Shown here: one piece after another, positions 1-7,915 of the stretch | Layout: every line of letters starts with the position of its first letter | Numbering within the stretch: position 1 is the stretch's first letter | Assembly: GCA_017468115.1 (NCBI GenBank) | Contig: JAFUJS010000007.1 | Coordinates: 1 to 48,171 of the forward strand | Source: Clostridia bacterium | GTDB lineage: Bacteria; Bacillota_A; Clostridia; Oscillospirales; CAG-272 | Length of the DNA stretch: 48,171 nt | Reading direction: 5' to 3' | Notes under the pieces: model-generated | Told to the model about the DNA's origin: nothing | The model's input: the letters and a program-made list of their open reading frames with translations, nothing else | Databases searched by the model: none | Made by a program: the position numbers and the translations under genes

Positions 1-405
1 ATCAAGGAGCTTGACAATATCATCCGATGCTTATACGAGGATAGAGTCTGCGGAAGAATCACTCCCGAACGCTACGATACAATGGCAAGCGGATACGAGC
101 AAGAGCAAACCACACTAAAAGAAAAGCTGATAGCCGTGAATAACGGTATCAGCGAGATGGATATGCGAGATAGTTGCATCAGGGAATTCATTGCAAAGGC
201 AAAGCAGTATATTGAAATTCCGAAGCTCACGCCCGAATTGCTACGAGTATTTATCCGTAAAATAGAAGTCTTTGAGAAAATGGAAAAATACTCAAGGAAA
301 GTCGGCAATCTCATCAATATCCACTATGCATTCCAACTTCCCGAACAAGACGGAATGCCGATGCTTAAGATGCTACTTCCAAGTAATATGAGAGAAACTG
401 CGTAA
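1..405 (+). CDS. Large serine recombinase, C-terminal fragment (partial at left edge)
   Basis: The reading frame is open from the first base of the window, so the gene starts upstream. The 134 visible residues are rich in charged helices and resemble the C-terminal coiled-coil and DUF4368-like tail of large serine recombinases (TnpX/Tn4451 type), which excise and integrate conjugative or mobilisable elements. The catalytic resolvase domain and zinc ribbon would lie outside the window. Recognisable features are the charged helix around IKELDNIIRCLYEDRVCGRI and the later stretch TPELLRVFIRKIEVFEK, typical of this tail. A strong hairpin follows the stop codon. With the Rhs fragment next to it, this suggests the edge of an integrated or decayed mobile element. 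The family assignment rests on the tail only. Confidence 0.75.
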   Translation: MKELDNIIRCLYEDRVCGRITPERYDTMASGYEQEQTTLKEKLIAVNNGISEMDMRDSCIREFIAKAKQYIEIPKLTPELLRVFIRKIEVFEKMEKYSRKVGNLINIHYAFQLPEQDGMPMLKMLLPSNMRETA

Positions 406-412
406 GAAAGCA

Positions 413-443
413 GTACACGGAAGGCAAAACGCCTTCCGTGTAC
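413..443. repeat. Perfect 13-bp inverted repeat after the recombinase
   Basis: Arms of 13 bases (413-425 and 431-443, core CACGGAAGGC/GCCTTCCGTG) flank a 5-base loop, 8 bases after the recombinase stop codon. No T-run follows on either strand, so it is not a textbook intrinsic terminator. It could terminate transcription weakly, stabilise the mRNA, or lie near an element end. Confidence 0.7.
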
Positions 444-540
444 ATACCGCCCCAAATTCTCCGTTAAGAACACAACGGAAAACGGACAGATTTTTTATTT
501 AATTTTGATCTGAAAGTCCTATATCCAATAACCTACGATT

Positions 541-960
541 CTAAATATGATAATCGTCTGCACTGATGAAACGACCGACTTGTGGATCATAGTACCTAGA
601 CTGGAGATAATATAGTCCCGTCTCGGTATCGTAATAATATGAACGATATCTGATAGGGTTAATATTACCGATATGTGATATATTTGTAATCTCAACACCG
701 TTCGCATCAAGCACCTTATGATTGCCCCATGCATCGTATACATATTTTACCACGGTGTTACCTGCAAAGTCAAGTAACTATACTACATTTCCAAAGATGT
801 CTTTTTTGTAAGTATACACCTGTCCGTAATGTGAAATTGCTGTAAAAGATGAATTATAATCATAGAAGAATACGATCTCATTTGATTGTTCAGTAAACAA
901 CCTTCCGTCGTTATCATACACCGCAAGCAATCCGTTTTAATTCTCTTGTGCTCTAGTTTT
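541..960 (-). pseudogene. Decayed Rhs/YD-repeat core fragment
   Basis: Read on the minus strand from about 960 to 541, the frame encodes YD-repeat and Rhs-core sequence: NGLLAVYDNDGRLF, then YKKDIFGNVV, then [18 protein letters not shown], then [20 protein letters not shown]. This is the hallmark end of the Rhs-repeat-associated core found in polymorphic toxins and wall-associated proteins. Two in-frame stops interrupt it (778-780 and about 937-939). The N-terminal bulk is absent, and only three residues follow the core, so no toxin domain is present. No start codon with a ribosome site was seen. It is a remnant, possibly a displaced 3' cassette left by recombination next to the recombinase gene. 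Confidence 0.8.
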
Positions 961-974
961 CCTTAAATTTCCTA

Positions 975-1003
975 TTGACAAGGGGTTTCTTAGGTGCTAT
1001 AAT
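975..1003 (+). promoter_or_regulatory. Promoter of lexA operon
   Basis: TTGACA at 975-980, a 17-base spacer and TATAAT at 998-1003, preceded by TGC (extended -10). It matches the sigma-A consensus in both hexamers. Transcription should begin near 1010, within the palindrome at 1008-1022. Confidence 0.9.
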
Positions 1004-1007
1004 AAAT

Positions 1008-1022
1008 GGGACAAGGTGTCCC
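1008..1022. promoter_or_regulatory. Candidate LexA operator GGGACA-N3-TGTCCC
   Basis: A perfect 6-bp inverted repeat with a 3-base centre overlaps the predicted transcription start of lexA. Autoregulation of lexA through an operator at its own promoter is the rule in bacteria. The sequence differs from the Bacillus-type box (CGAAC-N4-GTTCG), so a lineage-specific site is inferred. Confidence 0.6.
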
Positions 1023-1060
1023 AAAAGATGTTTTGGGGCAGGAAAAGGAAGGTATTTATT

Positions 1061-1660
1061 ATGGCAAACGTAAAGGTTGATATTATTATTTCTATTAAGC
1101 AATGTATTGAAAATTACTTTGATACATATAGCTCCTCTCCATCAGTACGTGAGATTTCCGCAAGCACAGGTGTTTCCAAAAGCACCGTGCAAAGGTATCT
1201 TGACGCAATGGAGCGTGCAGGCATTATAACTAAGGGAGAAATGGGCTTTGAAACACCATACATTTCAAAGACAGAGCGTGAAATGGTGTCCGTGGCTAAG
1301 ATTGGTACAATTCCCTGCGGCCCTCTTGATGACCGTGAGGAATATATTGACGGCTATGTAAGGCTGCCAAAGTCCTTCGTTGGCAAGGGCAATTTCTTTA
1401 TTCTTACAGCTGACGGTAATTCTATGATTGATGCCGGCATTGACGACGGCGATATGGTTATTATAAGAAAGCAGGACTACGCAAAGCGTGGGGACATTGT
1501 TGTTGCCTTGGCTGACGGACAAAGCACCCTTAAGCGCTACTATCCGGAGCCTGAAAACAAAAGGGTTGTTTTACATCCTGAAAACGAGGAAATGGACGAT
1601 ATTATCGTTAGTAATTGCCTAATTCAAGGCGTTGCCACTAAGGTAATTAAGTCCCTATAA
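1061..1660 (+). CDS. lexA: LexA-type SOS repressor
   Basis: A 199-residue transcriptional repressor of the DNA-damage response. The N-terminal winged helix-turn-helix spans residues 25-60 (PSVREISASTGVSKSTVQRY). The C-terminal S24 autoprotease has catalytic Ser121 (in DGNSMIDAGI) and Lys158 (in STLKRY). The self-cleavage site appears to be Cys86-Gly87 instead of the usual Ala-Gly. The start at 1061 is chosen because AGGAAAAGGAAGG lies just upstream; a GTG at 1016 would put the operator inside the coding region. It heads a run with a small ORF and a Y-family DNA polymerase, so the downstream genes are probably SOS-induced. The family is certain; the DNA site is inferred. Confidence 0.93.
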   Translation: MANVKVDIIISIKQCIENYFDTYSSSPSVREISASTGVSKSTVQRYLDAMERAGIITKGEMGFETPYISKTEREMVSVAKIGTIPCGPLDDREEYIDGYVRLPKSFVGKGNFFILTADGNSMIDAGIDDGDMVIIRKQDYAKRGDIVVALADGQSTLKRYYPEPENKRVVLHPENEEMDDIIVSNCLIQGVATKVIKSL

Positions 1661-1665
1661 GATAT

Positions 1666-1923
1666 ATGGCAGAGCATTTTATTAGGGTTAATTTAGAGGT
1701 AGATGCTCGCTTTCTCAAAAATGGCAAAATGCGACCTAGGCGAATTATTTACGGTGGCAAGACCTTTGAGATAACAAGGGTGCTTGACACTCGTAACTAT
1801 TGCCCCAGGGTTGTTTCCTGTGTTGCCCCTGTTGAGTATTTGGTGCTTGTCGAGGGGGTAGAAAAAAGGATTTATTTCGAGGCTTACACCAACAGCTGGT
1901 TCTCTGTAAAAGAGGAAATTTAG
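1666..1923 (+). CDS. Small protein between lexA and dinB (DUF6504-like?)
   Basis: An 85-residue soluble protein that starts 5 bases after the lexA stop and ends 18 bases before the polymerase start, so it is almost certainly co-transcribed with both. It is predicted to be mostly beta strand (RVNLEVDARFL, RIIYGGKTFEITRVLD, EYLVLVEGVEKRIYFEAY). The pattern of a basic RP..I.YGGK..EI..VLD motif followed by a strand ending in FEAY resembles small DUF6504-like proteins that often sit beside Y-family polymerases, but this is from memory and uncertain. Two cysteines (in NYCPRVVSC) are present. A role in SOS repair or polymerase regulation is inferred from position only. Confidence 0.7.
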   Translation: MAEHFIRVNLEVDARFLKNGKMRPRRIIYGGKTFEITRVLDTRNYCPRVVSCVAPVEYLVLVEGVEKRIYFEAYTNSWFSVKEEI

Positions 1924-1941
1924 ACACTCCACGAGGGATTT

Positions 1942-3192
1942 ATGAAGAAAAGGGCGATTTTACATAGCGATGCAAACTGCTTTTATGCATCCTGTGAAAT
2001 AGTGTTAAATCCAGAGCTTAGAGATAAGGCTGTGGCGGTTTGTGGCGCCAGTGAGGAAAGGCACGGCATTGTTTTGGCAAAAAGCGAGCTGGCAAAAAGG
2101 GCAGGTATTACAACAGGTATGCCCAACTGGGAAGCAAAGAAAAAATGCCCTGAGCTTATTATTGTGCCGCCCAGATTTGAATACTACAAAAAGTTTTCCC
2201 AACTTCTTCATAAGATTTATGAGGACTACACGGATTTAATTGAGCCTTACGGGCTTGACGAATGCTGGCTTGACGTTACAGACAGCCTCAGGTCCCCTAT
2301 GGAGATTGCCGAGGAGATAAGACAAAGGGTTAAGGACGAGCTGGGGCTTACTGTCAGCATAGGTGTTTCCTTTAACAAGGTTTTCGCCAAGCTGGGCAGC
2401 GACCTTAAAAAGCCGGACGCTATAACCGAGATAACTGAGGACAATTTTAAGGAGAAAATTTGGACACTCCCCTGCTCGGATTTGCTTTATTGCGGCAGGC
2501 AGACCACCCAAAGGCTTGAAGAGGTGGGGGTTACTACCATCGGTCAGCTGGCAAGGGTGCCCAAGGATTTTTTGGAAAGGCGACTTGGTAAAAACGGCGG
2601 TATGCTGTGGGATTTTGCAAATGGACTTGATATATCCCCTGTTGCCCATATGGACGACAAGGCTCCACCAAAGTCTATTGGCCACGGTATTACCTGTATT
2701 GAAAATCTTGTAAATAACGAAGAGGCTGAAAAGGTTATTCTTTCTCTCGCTCTTGATGTGGGCTACAAGCTAAGGCAAGAGGCAAAGCGTGCCCGTGGGG
2801 TTGCTATTACTATAAAGGATGAGCTTTTGCATTCTGTTTCTGCCCAGGCAAGGCTAGAAAAGCCTGTGCAGGACGAGGTTAGTCTGGCAAAGGCAGGCTT
2901 TAAGCTGCTGAGAGAAATATATAATTGGGAGCATAAGATCAGAGCTATCACAATAACGGCAATAGATTTGATTGACCAGGATCAGCCTGAACAAACGGAT
3001 TTGTTCTTTGACTACGACAAGGCTGAAAAGAAGAAAAAGCTTTTTTGTGTGGTTGATGAGATAAAAAACACCTACGGCAAAAGCTCCATTAAGCCTGCCA
3101 CGGTGCTTGACGAAAAGAAAATGCCACCGCCTAAGGCAAGCGATGGCGCAATTGATTTTGAGGTTAAGCTGCCCGGACCTATGAAAAAATAA
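1942..3192 (+). CDS. dinB: Y-family translesion DNA polymerase (Pol IV type)
   Basis: A 416-residue error-prone DNA polymerase that copies past damaged bases. The palm motifs are seen: the first metal-binding Asp10 with the steric-gate region (HSDANCFYASCE), and the catalytic pair Asp106-Glu107 in YGLDECWLDVT. The SIGVSFNKVFAKLGSDLKKP stretch is the conserved fingers/palm motif, and the helix-hairpin-helix thumb (GVTTIGQLARVPKDFL) follows. The little-finger domain covers roughly residues 235-350. The HSD-N-FYAS form of motif I is that of the Firmicute DinB subgroup rather than the E. coli DMDAFFAS form. The gene is third in the lexA run and is therefore probably damage-inducible. A C-terminal tail of about 40 residues is lysine- and proline-rich; no clear beta-clamp motif was confirmed. 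Confidence 0.93.
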   Translation: MKKRAILHSDANCFYASCEIVLNPELRDKAVAVCGASEERHGIVLAKSELAKRAGITTGMPNWEAKKKCPELIIVPPRFEYYKKFSQLLHKIYEDYTDLIEPYGLDECWLDVTDSLRSPMEIAEEIRQRVKDELGLTVSIGVSFNKVFAKLGSDLKKPDAITEITEDNFKEKIWTLPCSDLLYCGRQTTQRLEEVGVTTIGQLARVPKDFLERRLGKNGGMLWDFANGLDISPVAHMDDKAPPKSIGHGITCIENLVNNEEAEKVILSLALDVGYKLRQEAKRARGVAITIKDELLHSVSAQARLEKPVQDEVSLAKAGFKLLREIYNWEHKIRAITITAIDLIDQDQPEQTDLFFDYDKAEKKKKLFCVVDEIKNTYGKSSIKPATVLDEKKMPPPKASDGAIDFEVKLPGPMKK

Positions 3193-3218
3193 GCCTGCGG
3201 TAAGCCTTTGAGGTATTT

Positions 3219-3890
3219 ATGGAAATAAAGGAAATCGGACATTTAAGGACTCAATTTAAGACAAAGTTTGGGGTGCCAAGGCAAAGCGGTGCAGTTGCAG
3301 GTAGTCTTGCCACTCTTGTGCTTTGTGAGGAATACAGAGCCAAGGAAGCATTGCGTGGGCTTGAGGACTTCTCCCACATTTGGGTAATTTGGGGCTTTAA
3401 TAAGGCGGAGTACAAGGAGTTTTCTCCAACCGTGCGCCCACCAAGGCTTGGCGGCAACACAAGGGTCGGGGTTTTTGCCTCTCGCTCTCCGTATAGACCA
3501 AACAGCTTGGGGCTTTCTCTTCTTAAAATTGAAGGGATTGAGAAAACGGAAAACGAGGGCTACGTTTTGCACCTTAGCGGCGCTGATATGATGGATGGGA
3601 CCCCTGTTTATGATATAAAGCCATATCTCCCACAGTTTGAAAGCATACCAAACGCCAAGGGTGGCTTTAGCACCAGCCTTGAGGATTATAGGCTTACCGT
3701 GCATATTCCCACCGAGCTTGAAAACAAGCTTACCGAGGCACAGCTTTCGTGTCTGAGGGACGCACTTAGCGAGAACCCAAGACCCTCATATATAGACACT
3801 CCCTCCCGCATTTTTGGTTTTCCCTTTGAAAGCTTTGAGGTAAAATTCAGGGTTGAGGGTAAGGAGCTTTTTGTTATTAGCATTGAATAA
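3219..3890 (+). CDS. trmO: tRNA (N6-threonylcarbamoyl-A37)-methyltransferase TrmO/TsaA
   Basis: A 223-residue protein of the TrmO (YaeB/TsaA) family, which methylates t6A at position 37 of tRNAs using S-adenosylmethionine. The N-terminal beta-barrel domain carries the family signature: IGHLRTQF near the start, FSHIWVIWGFN, the motif RPPRLGGNTRVGVFASRSPY followed by RPNSLGLSLLKI, and DGTPVYDIKPYLPQFE. The C-terminal part (PSRIFGFPFESFEVKFRV) matches the small C-terminal domain of bacterial TrmO. It starts 26 bases after the polymerase stop and may be read from the lexA promoter, although its function is housekeeping. An intrinsic terminator directly follows. Confidence 0.92.
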   Translation: MEIKEIGHLRTQFKTKFGVPRQSGAVAGSLATLVLCEEYRAKEALRGLEDFSHIWVIWGFNKAEYKEFSPTVRPPRLGGNTRVGVFASRSPYRPNSLGLSLLKIEGIEKTENEGYVLHLSGADMMDGTPVYDIKPYLPQFESIPNAKGGFSTSLEDYRLTVHIPTELENKLTEAQLSCLRDALSENPRPSYIDTPSRIFGFPFESFEVKFRVEGKELFVISIE

Positions 3891-3914
3891 AAAGAGGCAT
3901 TTTGCCTCTTTTTT
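3891..3914 (+). terminator. Intrinsic terminator after trmO
   Basis: AAAGAGGCA (3891-3899), a 3-T loop and TGCCTCTTT (3903-3911), followed by further T residues. The stem begins 1 base after the trmO stop. Confidence 0.85.
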
Positions 3915-3922
3915 GATATTGA

Positions 3923-3953
3923 AAAAAGGAACAGATATACTCTGTTCCTTTTT
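3923..3953. terminator. Bidirectional terminator between convergent genes
   Basis: A 13-bp stem (3923-3935 and 3941-3953, core AAGGAACAGA/TCTGTTCCTT) with a 5-base loop. The arms begin with A and end with T on both strands, so it can end both the trmO transcript and the long minus-strand opp operon. Confidence 0.8.
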
Positions 3954-3956
3954 ATT

Positions 3957-4208
3957 TTATAAAAATGTAAATGCCAGCCAAGCAATGCCAAAGGCAACGC
4001 AGAGGATGCCTATCATTATGAGCATTGGCACAATCATCATCTTAACAGCGGACCAATAGGTAACCCATTTGTCGCCAAAGGTGGACTTGCCTGTATTATA
4101 ATTTGGCTTTTTTGCATTTGGAAGGTTGGACATATCGGCAATGGTCCTGCCGTCGTCAATATAAACAACCTTTTCCTTTTTCTTCTTCTCGCTTGGCTTC
4201 TTGCTCAT
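3957..4208 (-). CDS. Small membrane protein at the end of the opp operon
   Basis: An 83-residue protein with a lysine-rich N-terminus (SEKKKKEKVVYIDDGRTIAD), a short polar middle, and a C-terminal hydrophobic span from about residue 54 (AVKMMIVPMLIMIGILCVAF) that can cross the membrane once or as a hairpin. The charge bias places the N-terminus in the cytoplasm. It starts 28 bases after oppF with an upstream GAGG and ends just before the shared terminator, so it is the last gene of the minus-strand operon. The YIDDGRTIADMSN motif is, from memory, a recurring feature of small Clostridia membrane proteins of unknown function. An accessory role for the transporter is only a guess from position. 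Confidence 0.7.
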   Translation of the reverse strand: MSKKPSEKKKKEKVVYIDDGRTIADMSNLPNAKKPNYNTGKSTFGDKWVTYWSAVKMMIVPMLIMIGILCVAFGIAWLAFTFL

Positions 4209-4236
4209 TTTTACCTCACATAGATTTTGGAGTGGT

Positions 4237-5394
4237 TTAGCCGTTTTGCTCCTCTAAAAGGTGGCATGCGGCAAAATGTCCCTCGCCATACTCCTTATAC
4301 TGTGGTGGAATATGCTTGCATATTTCCTTAGCATACGGACAGCGTGTATGGAAGCGACAGCCCTTTGGTGGGTTCGCAGGAGATGGAATATCGCCTGTCA
4401 GAACCATACGGTTCATTTTCACGTCGGGGTTTGGATTCGGAATTGCTGAGAACAGCGCCCTTGTGTAAGGGTGAAGTGGGTTTTCAAAGATATCGTCCTT
4501 CTTACCAAACTCTACCATTGCGCCAAGGTACATAACGCCGATTTTGTCGGAGATGTACTTAACCACCGATAGGTCGTGGGAGATAAAGAGATATGTAAGA
4601 CCCAAATTCTTTTGTAAGTCCTTAAGAAGATTGATAATCTGTGCCTGAATTGACACGTCAAGCGCAGAAACAGGCTCATCACAAATAACAAGCTTTGGAT
4701 TTACGGAAAGCGCTCTTGCAATACAAATCCTTTGGCGCTGACCGCCTGAAAACTCGTGTGGGTATCTTTCGTAATAGTAATCACGAAGTCCGCACTTGTC
4801 CATTAAGTCAAGCACATAATCCTTTCTTTCTGCCTTTGGTACAATCTTGTGCACCTCAACAGGCTCGGAAAGGATGCCTCCTACTGTGCTTCTTGGTGGA
4901 AGTGATGAGTAGGGGTCTTGGAAAATAATCTGCATTTGACGGCGAAGCTCTCTCATCTTAGAGGGTTTGATATTTGTAATATCCTGTCCGTTAAAGATAA
5001 TTTGACCGCCGTTTGATGGGTGAAGCTTCAAAATAGTTCTACCCATTGTGGTCTTACCACAGCCGCTTTCGCCAACAATACCAAGAGTTTCGCCCGGGTA
5101 AAGCTTGAAGGAAACGTCGTCAACTGCGATAAGCTCCTGCTGTACCTTACCTGTAAGGCTCTTCTTGATTGGGAAAGCCTTTCTCAGGTGTCTAACCTCT
5201 AAGAGCGCCTCAGGGTCGAAGGGCTGGGCAAAGTCGTACTCCGCCTGTGCCTTTTTCCATGCACGGTATTCTGCCTCGATAGCCGCATCGTCGTAGATAG
5301 GCTCTGCCTGTGCCACGGATGCTTCTGCTTCCTCTGTGGGCTCTACTACTGTATCGGTAGGCTCCAGAGCTTCATTGTTTTCAAAATCAGCCAT
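4237..5394 (-). CDS. oppF: Oligopeptide ABC transporter ATP-binding subunit OppF
   Basis: A 385-residue ABC ATPase that energises peptide import with OppD. Walker A is GESGCGKT, the signature is FSGGQRQR, Walker B is LVICDEPVSALD and the switch histidine is in ISHDLSVV. The C-terminal oligopeptide/dipeptide extension ends with the cysteine-bearing segment CRFHTRCPYAKEIC, characteristic of OppD/F. The first 65 residues are an acidic, alanine-rich extension absent from ordinary OppF. ATG at 5394 is preferred to GTG at 5398 because AGGAGG is 9 bases upstream of the ATG and only 3 from the GTG. It overlaps the end of oppD by 8 bases, indicating translational coupling. Confidence 0.93.
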   Translation of the reverse strand: MADFENNEALEPTDTVVEPTEEAEASVAQAEPIYDDAAIEAEYRAWKKAQAEYDFAQPFDPEALLEVRHLRKAFPIKKSLTGKVQQELIAVDDVSFKLYPGETLGIVGESGCGKTTMGRTILKLHPSNGGQIIFNGQDITNIKPSKMRELRRQMQIIFQDPYSSLPPRSTVGGILSEPVEVHKIVPKAERKDYVLDLMDKCGLRDYYYERYPHEFSGGQRQRICIARALSVNPKLVICDEPVSALDVSIQAQIINLLKDLQKNLGLTYLFISHDLSVVKYISDKIGVMYLGAMVEFGKKDDIFENPLHPYTRALFSAIPNPNPDVKMNRMVLTGDIPSPANPPKGCRFHTRCPYAKEICKHIPPQYKEYGEGHFAACHLLEEQNG

Positions 5395-6574
5395 TTGCAC
5401 AGTCCTCCTTTTCCTCGTTATAGAGGTGGCACGCTACATAGTGTGTAGGGCTAACCTGAATCATGCCCGGATAATCGCCTGAGCACTTGCCGATGCACTT
5501 GCCACATCTTTCCTTAAAGTAGCAATGTGTAGGCATATTAATTGGGTTTGGTACGTTGCCGGGAATATTGAAGAGTGTATCTGTGTTAGATTCAAGGGTT
5601 GGCTTGGATTTCTGAAGTCCTATGGTATATGGGTGCATAGGATTGTGGAAAATCTCTCTAACAGTACCCTTCTCAATAACTCTGCCTGCGTACATAACAA
5701 CCACGTAGTCTGCCATTTCAGCAATAATACCGAGGTCGTGGGTGATAAGCAGGATGGAGCCGTCAATTTTTGTTTTAATATCACGGAGCAAATCAAGAAT
5801 TTGCGCCTGAATTGTAACGTCAAGAGCAGTTGTAGGCTCGTCTGCAATAACAAGCCTTGGGTTGCAGGCAAGAGCCATAGCAATCATAACTCTTTGACGC
5901 ATACCGCCTGAAAGCTCGTGGGGGAATGCCTTGTATACACGCTCGGGTGCGGCAATTCCAACCAGGTTGAGCATTTCCATTGACTTGTCCTTAGCCATTT
6001 CCTTTGTTGCGCCCGGAACGTGAATAAAGGTAACCTCGTCAAGCTGTTCTCCAATTGTGAAAATTGGGTTGAGTGAGGTCATTGGCTCCTGGAAAATCAT
6101 TGAAATTTCTTTACCACGGATTCTATGAATCTCACGGATTGGCATCTTTGCAATATCGTAGCATTTCTTCGCACCTGTGTCGTTGCCGTTTTCGTCAAGA
6201 AGCGGCTCACTTGATGCAAAGCGAATATTACCGGAGCAAATTTGTCCCTGTGGGCCTTGGATAAGACGCATAACTGACATGCTGGTTACGCTCTTTCCAC
6301 AACCGCTTTCTCCAACAACACCCACAATGGAGTGCTTTGGAACATTGTAGGAAACGCCGTTAACTGCCTTAACAACGCCTTGGTCTGTAAAGAAGTAGGT
6401 GTGAAGGTCGTCAATCTCCAAAATGTTTTCCGGGTCCTTCATTTCAGTAAGAAATTCCTCTTCCTTGGCACGTCTGTTCTTGTACCTTTCAAGGTCCTTT
6501 ACGATTTTTGCGTTTTCCTTAGCAATTCTGCGGATTTCCTTACTAGATAGGTAATGAGAATTCTTTTCTGCCAT
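5387..6574 (-). CDS. oppD: Oligopeptide ABC transporter ATP-binding subunit OppD
   Basis: A 395-residue ABC ATPase paired with OppF. Walker A is GESGCGKS (residues 88-95), the signature is LSGGMRQR, Walker B is [12 protein letters not shown], and the switch region is ITHDLGII. The C-terminal domain has the cysteine cluster [14 protein letters not shown] plus a later Cys, which in OppD/DppD proteins is associated with an iron-sulfur cluster. About 50 residues of basic, coiled-coil-like sequence precede the ABC domain ([20 protein letters not shown]). It lies 2 bases downstream of oppC. Confidence 0.94.
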   Translation of the reverse strand: MAEKNSHYLSSKEIRRIAKENAKIVKDLERYKNRRAKEEEFLTEMKDPENILEIDDLHTYFFTDQGVVKAVNGVSYNVPKHSIVGVVGESGCGKSVTSMSVMRLIQGPQGQICSGNIRFASSEPLLDENGNDTGAKKCYDIAKMPIREIHRIRGKEISMIFQEPMTSLNPIFTIGEQLDEVTFIHVPGATKEMAKDKSMEMLNLVGIAAPERVYKAFPHELSGGMRQRVMIAMALACNPRLVIADEPTTALDVTIQAQILDLLRDIKTKIDGSILLITHDLGIIAEMADYVVVMYAGRVIEKGTVREIFHNPMHPYTIGLQKSKPTLESNTDTLFNIPGNVPNPINMPTHCYFKERCGKCIGKCSGDYPGMIQVSPTHYVACHLYNEEKEDCANG

Positions 6575-6576
6575 AA

Positions 6577-7902
6577 TTACCTCCTAGCCTTTGGGTCAAG
6601 GGCATCACGAAGACCGTCGCCAACGAAGTTGAAGCCCAATACCGCAATAACGATACAGATACCTGCAGGCACCCAAACAAGTGGATGATACTTTAGTACA
6701 TCTGCATCCTGTGAAATAATGTTAATAATTGTACCCCAAGCTGCATTTGGTGCCTTTACACCAAGGTTCAAGTATGACAGAGTTGCCTCGTAAAGAATCA
6801 TACTACCAAGGCTAAGGCTCATTTGAACGATAAGCTGTGGCATAACGTTCGGAATTAGGTGCTTGAAGATTTTTCTGCCTGCAGAATAACCCATTGCCTC
6901 TGCGGCAACCATATACTCCTGCTCACGAAGGGACAAAATCTGTCCTCTTACAAGACGGGCTGTGCCCGGCCAAGAGATAAGTGAAAGAATTGCCATAAGG
7001 AGGTAAATTCTTTCCTCACCGGTAAGTCCTGCGCCGTCAAGAATAAAGCCTACAATAAGTAGAATTGGAACGCCTGGCAGGCACATAAGAATGTCACAAA
7101 TACGCATTATTACATTGTCTATCCAGCCACCAAAATAGCCTGCAATACCGCCAAAAATAACACCCAAGAAGGTGATTAGGAATACTGCTAGGAAGGATAC
7201 AAGAAGAGATGTTTGTCCACCCTTCATAAGACGGGCAAGAACGTCGTAGCCCTCCTTGTCTGTGCCAAGTGGGTGTGTTTTGGATGTTGGCGCAAGCTGG
7301 TTGTAGGTACGTTGTGTTTCCACAGCCTGCTTTACCTCATAAACCTGTCCGTTTACCTCGAAGGTGAATACAGACTCTGCATATTCGATAATTTCTGTTT
7401 CGCCGTCTGCTGTTTTGTGATCCCATTGAGTATAAATAAGTGGACCTACAAAGCTAAATAGGAAAAGTCCTACAAGCATGATAAGACCAATAAGACTAAG
7501 CTTAGAACGGAAGAAGCGACGTACAACCATCATAGTTGGGGACATAAGCTTTACGTTTTTGTCGTGTGGCTCGTCCTCGGCTTCTTGTGGCGTTGCTTCC
7601 TCAGTTTCTTCTTCAGCCTCAGCCGCCTCGTCGCTTTGTGCGTCGATGTAGATTCCAAGAACCTCAGCTTCAGCCTCAGAAAAATCGTTTTCCTGCTTGT
7701 CTGCCTTGATGTCCTCTGCAATTCTGTTAATATCAGCCTCGTCAATTACGGCGTGCGCCTTGTCCTGCTTAATATCGTCTACAATATCTGACACCTCGTA
7801 AAGGTCGATGTCAGCAGTCTTTCCTTCTTTTGATGCTACATAAGCTGAATATATGCCCTTCTTATCTGTTGGGCGAAGGCTTAATAAAACTCTTTTCTTC
7901 AT
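6577..7902 (-). CDS. oppC: Oligopeptide ABC transporter permease OppC with long acidic N-terminal extension
   Basis: A 441-residue inner-membrane permease. The C-terminal 300 residues match OppC: a first transmembrane span (LSLIGLIMLVGLFLFSFVGP), an external loop, then the binding-protein-dependent permease domain with the coupling-loop motif EYMVAAEAMGYSAGRKIFKH and the ending GFNFVGDGLRDALDPKAR. The first 120 residues are an unusual cytoplasmic, strongly acidic region (AEAEEETEEATPQEAEDEP) not expected in this family. ATG at 7902 (MKKRVLLSL) is used because AGGAGG lies 9 bases upstream; the frame remains open upstream of it, but that part overlaps the oppB end. The gap to oppB is 13 bases. 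Confidence 0.93.
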   Translation of the reverse strand: MKKRVLLSLRPTDKKGIYSAYVASKEGKTADIDLYEVSDIVDDIKQDKAHAVIDEADINRIAEDIKADKQENDFSEAEAEVLGIYIDAQSDEAAEAEEETEEATPQEAEDEPHDKNVKLMSPTMMVVRRFFRSKLSLIGLIMLVGLFLFSFVGPLIYTQWDHKTADGETEIIEYAESVFTFEVNGQVYEVKQAVETQRTYNQLAPTSKTHPLGTDKEGYDVLARLMKGGQTSLLVSFLAVFLITFLGVIFGGIAGYFGGWIDNVIMRICDILMCLPGVPILLIVGFILDGAGLTGEERIYLLMAILSLISWPGTARLVRGQILSLREQEYMVAAEAMGYSAGRKIFKHLIPNVMPQLIVQMSLSLGSMILYEATLSYLNLGVKAPNAAWGTIINIISQDADVLKYHPLVWVPAGICIVIAVLGFNFVGDGLRDALDPKARR

Positions 7903-7915
7903 TTCATTATACCTC

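Noticed and set aside
1016..1060. Upstream GTG start for LexA
   Set aside because: It would place the operator and transcription start inside the coding region and lacks a ribosome site; ATG at 1061 has one.
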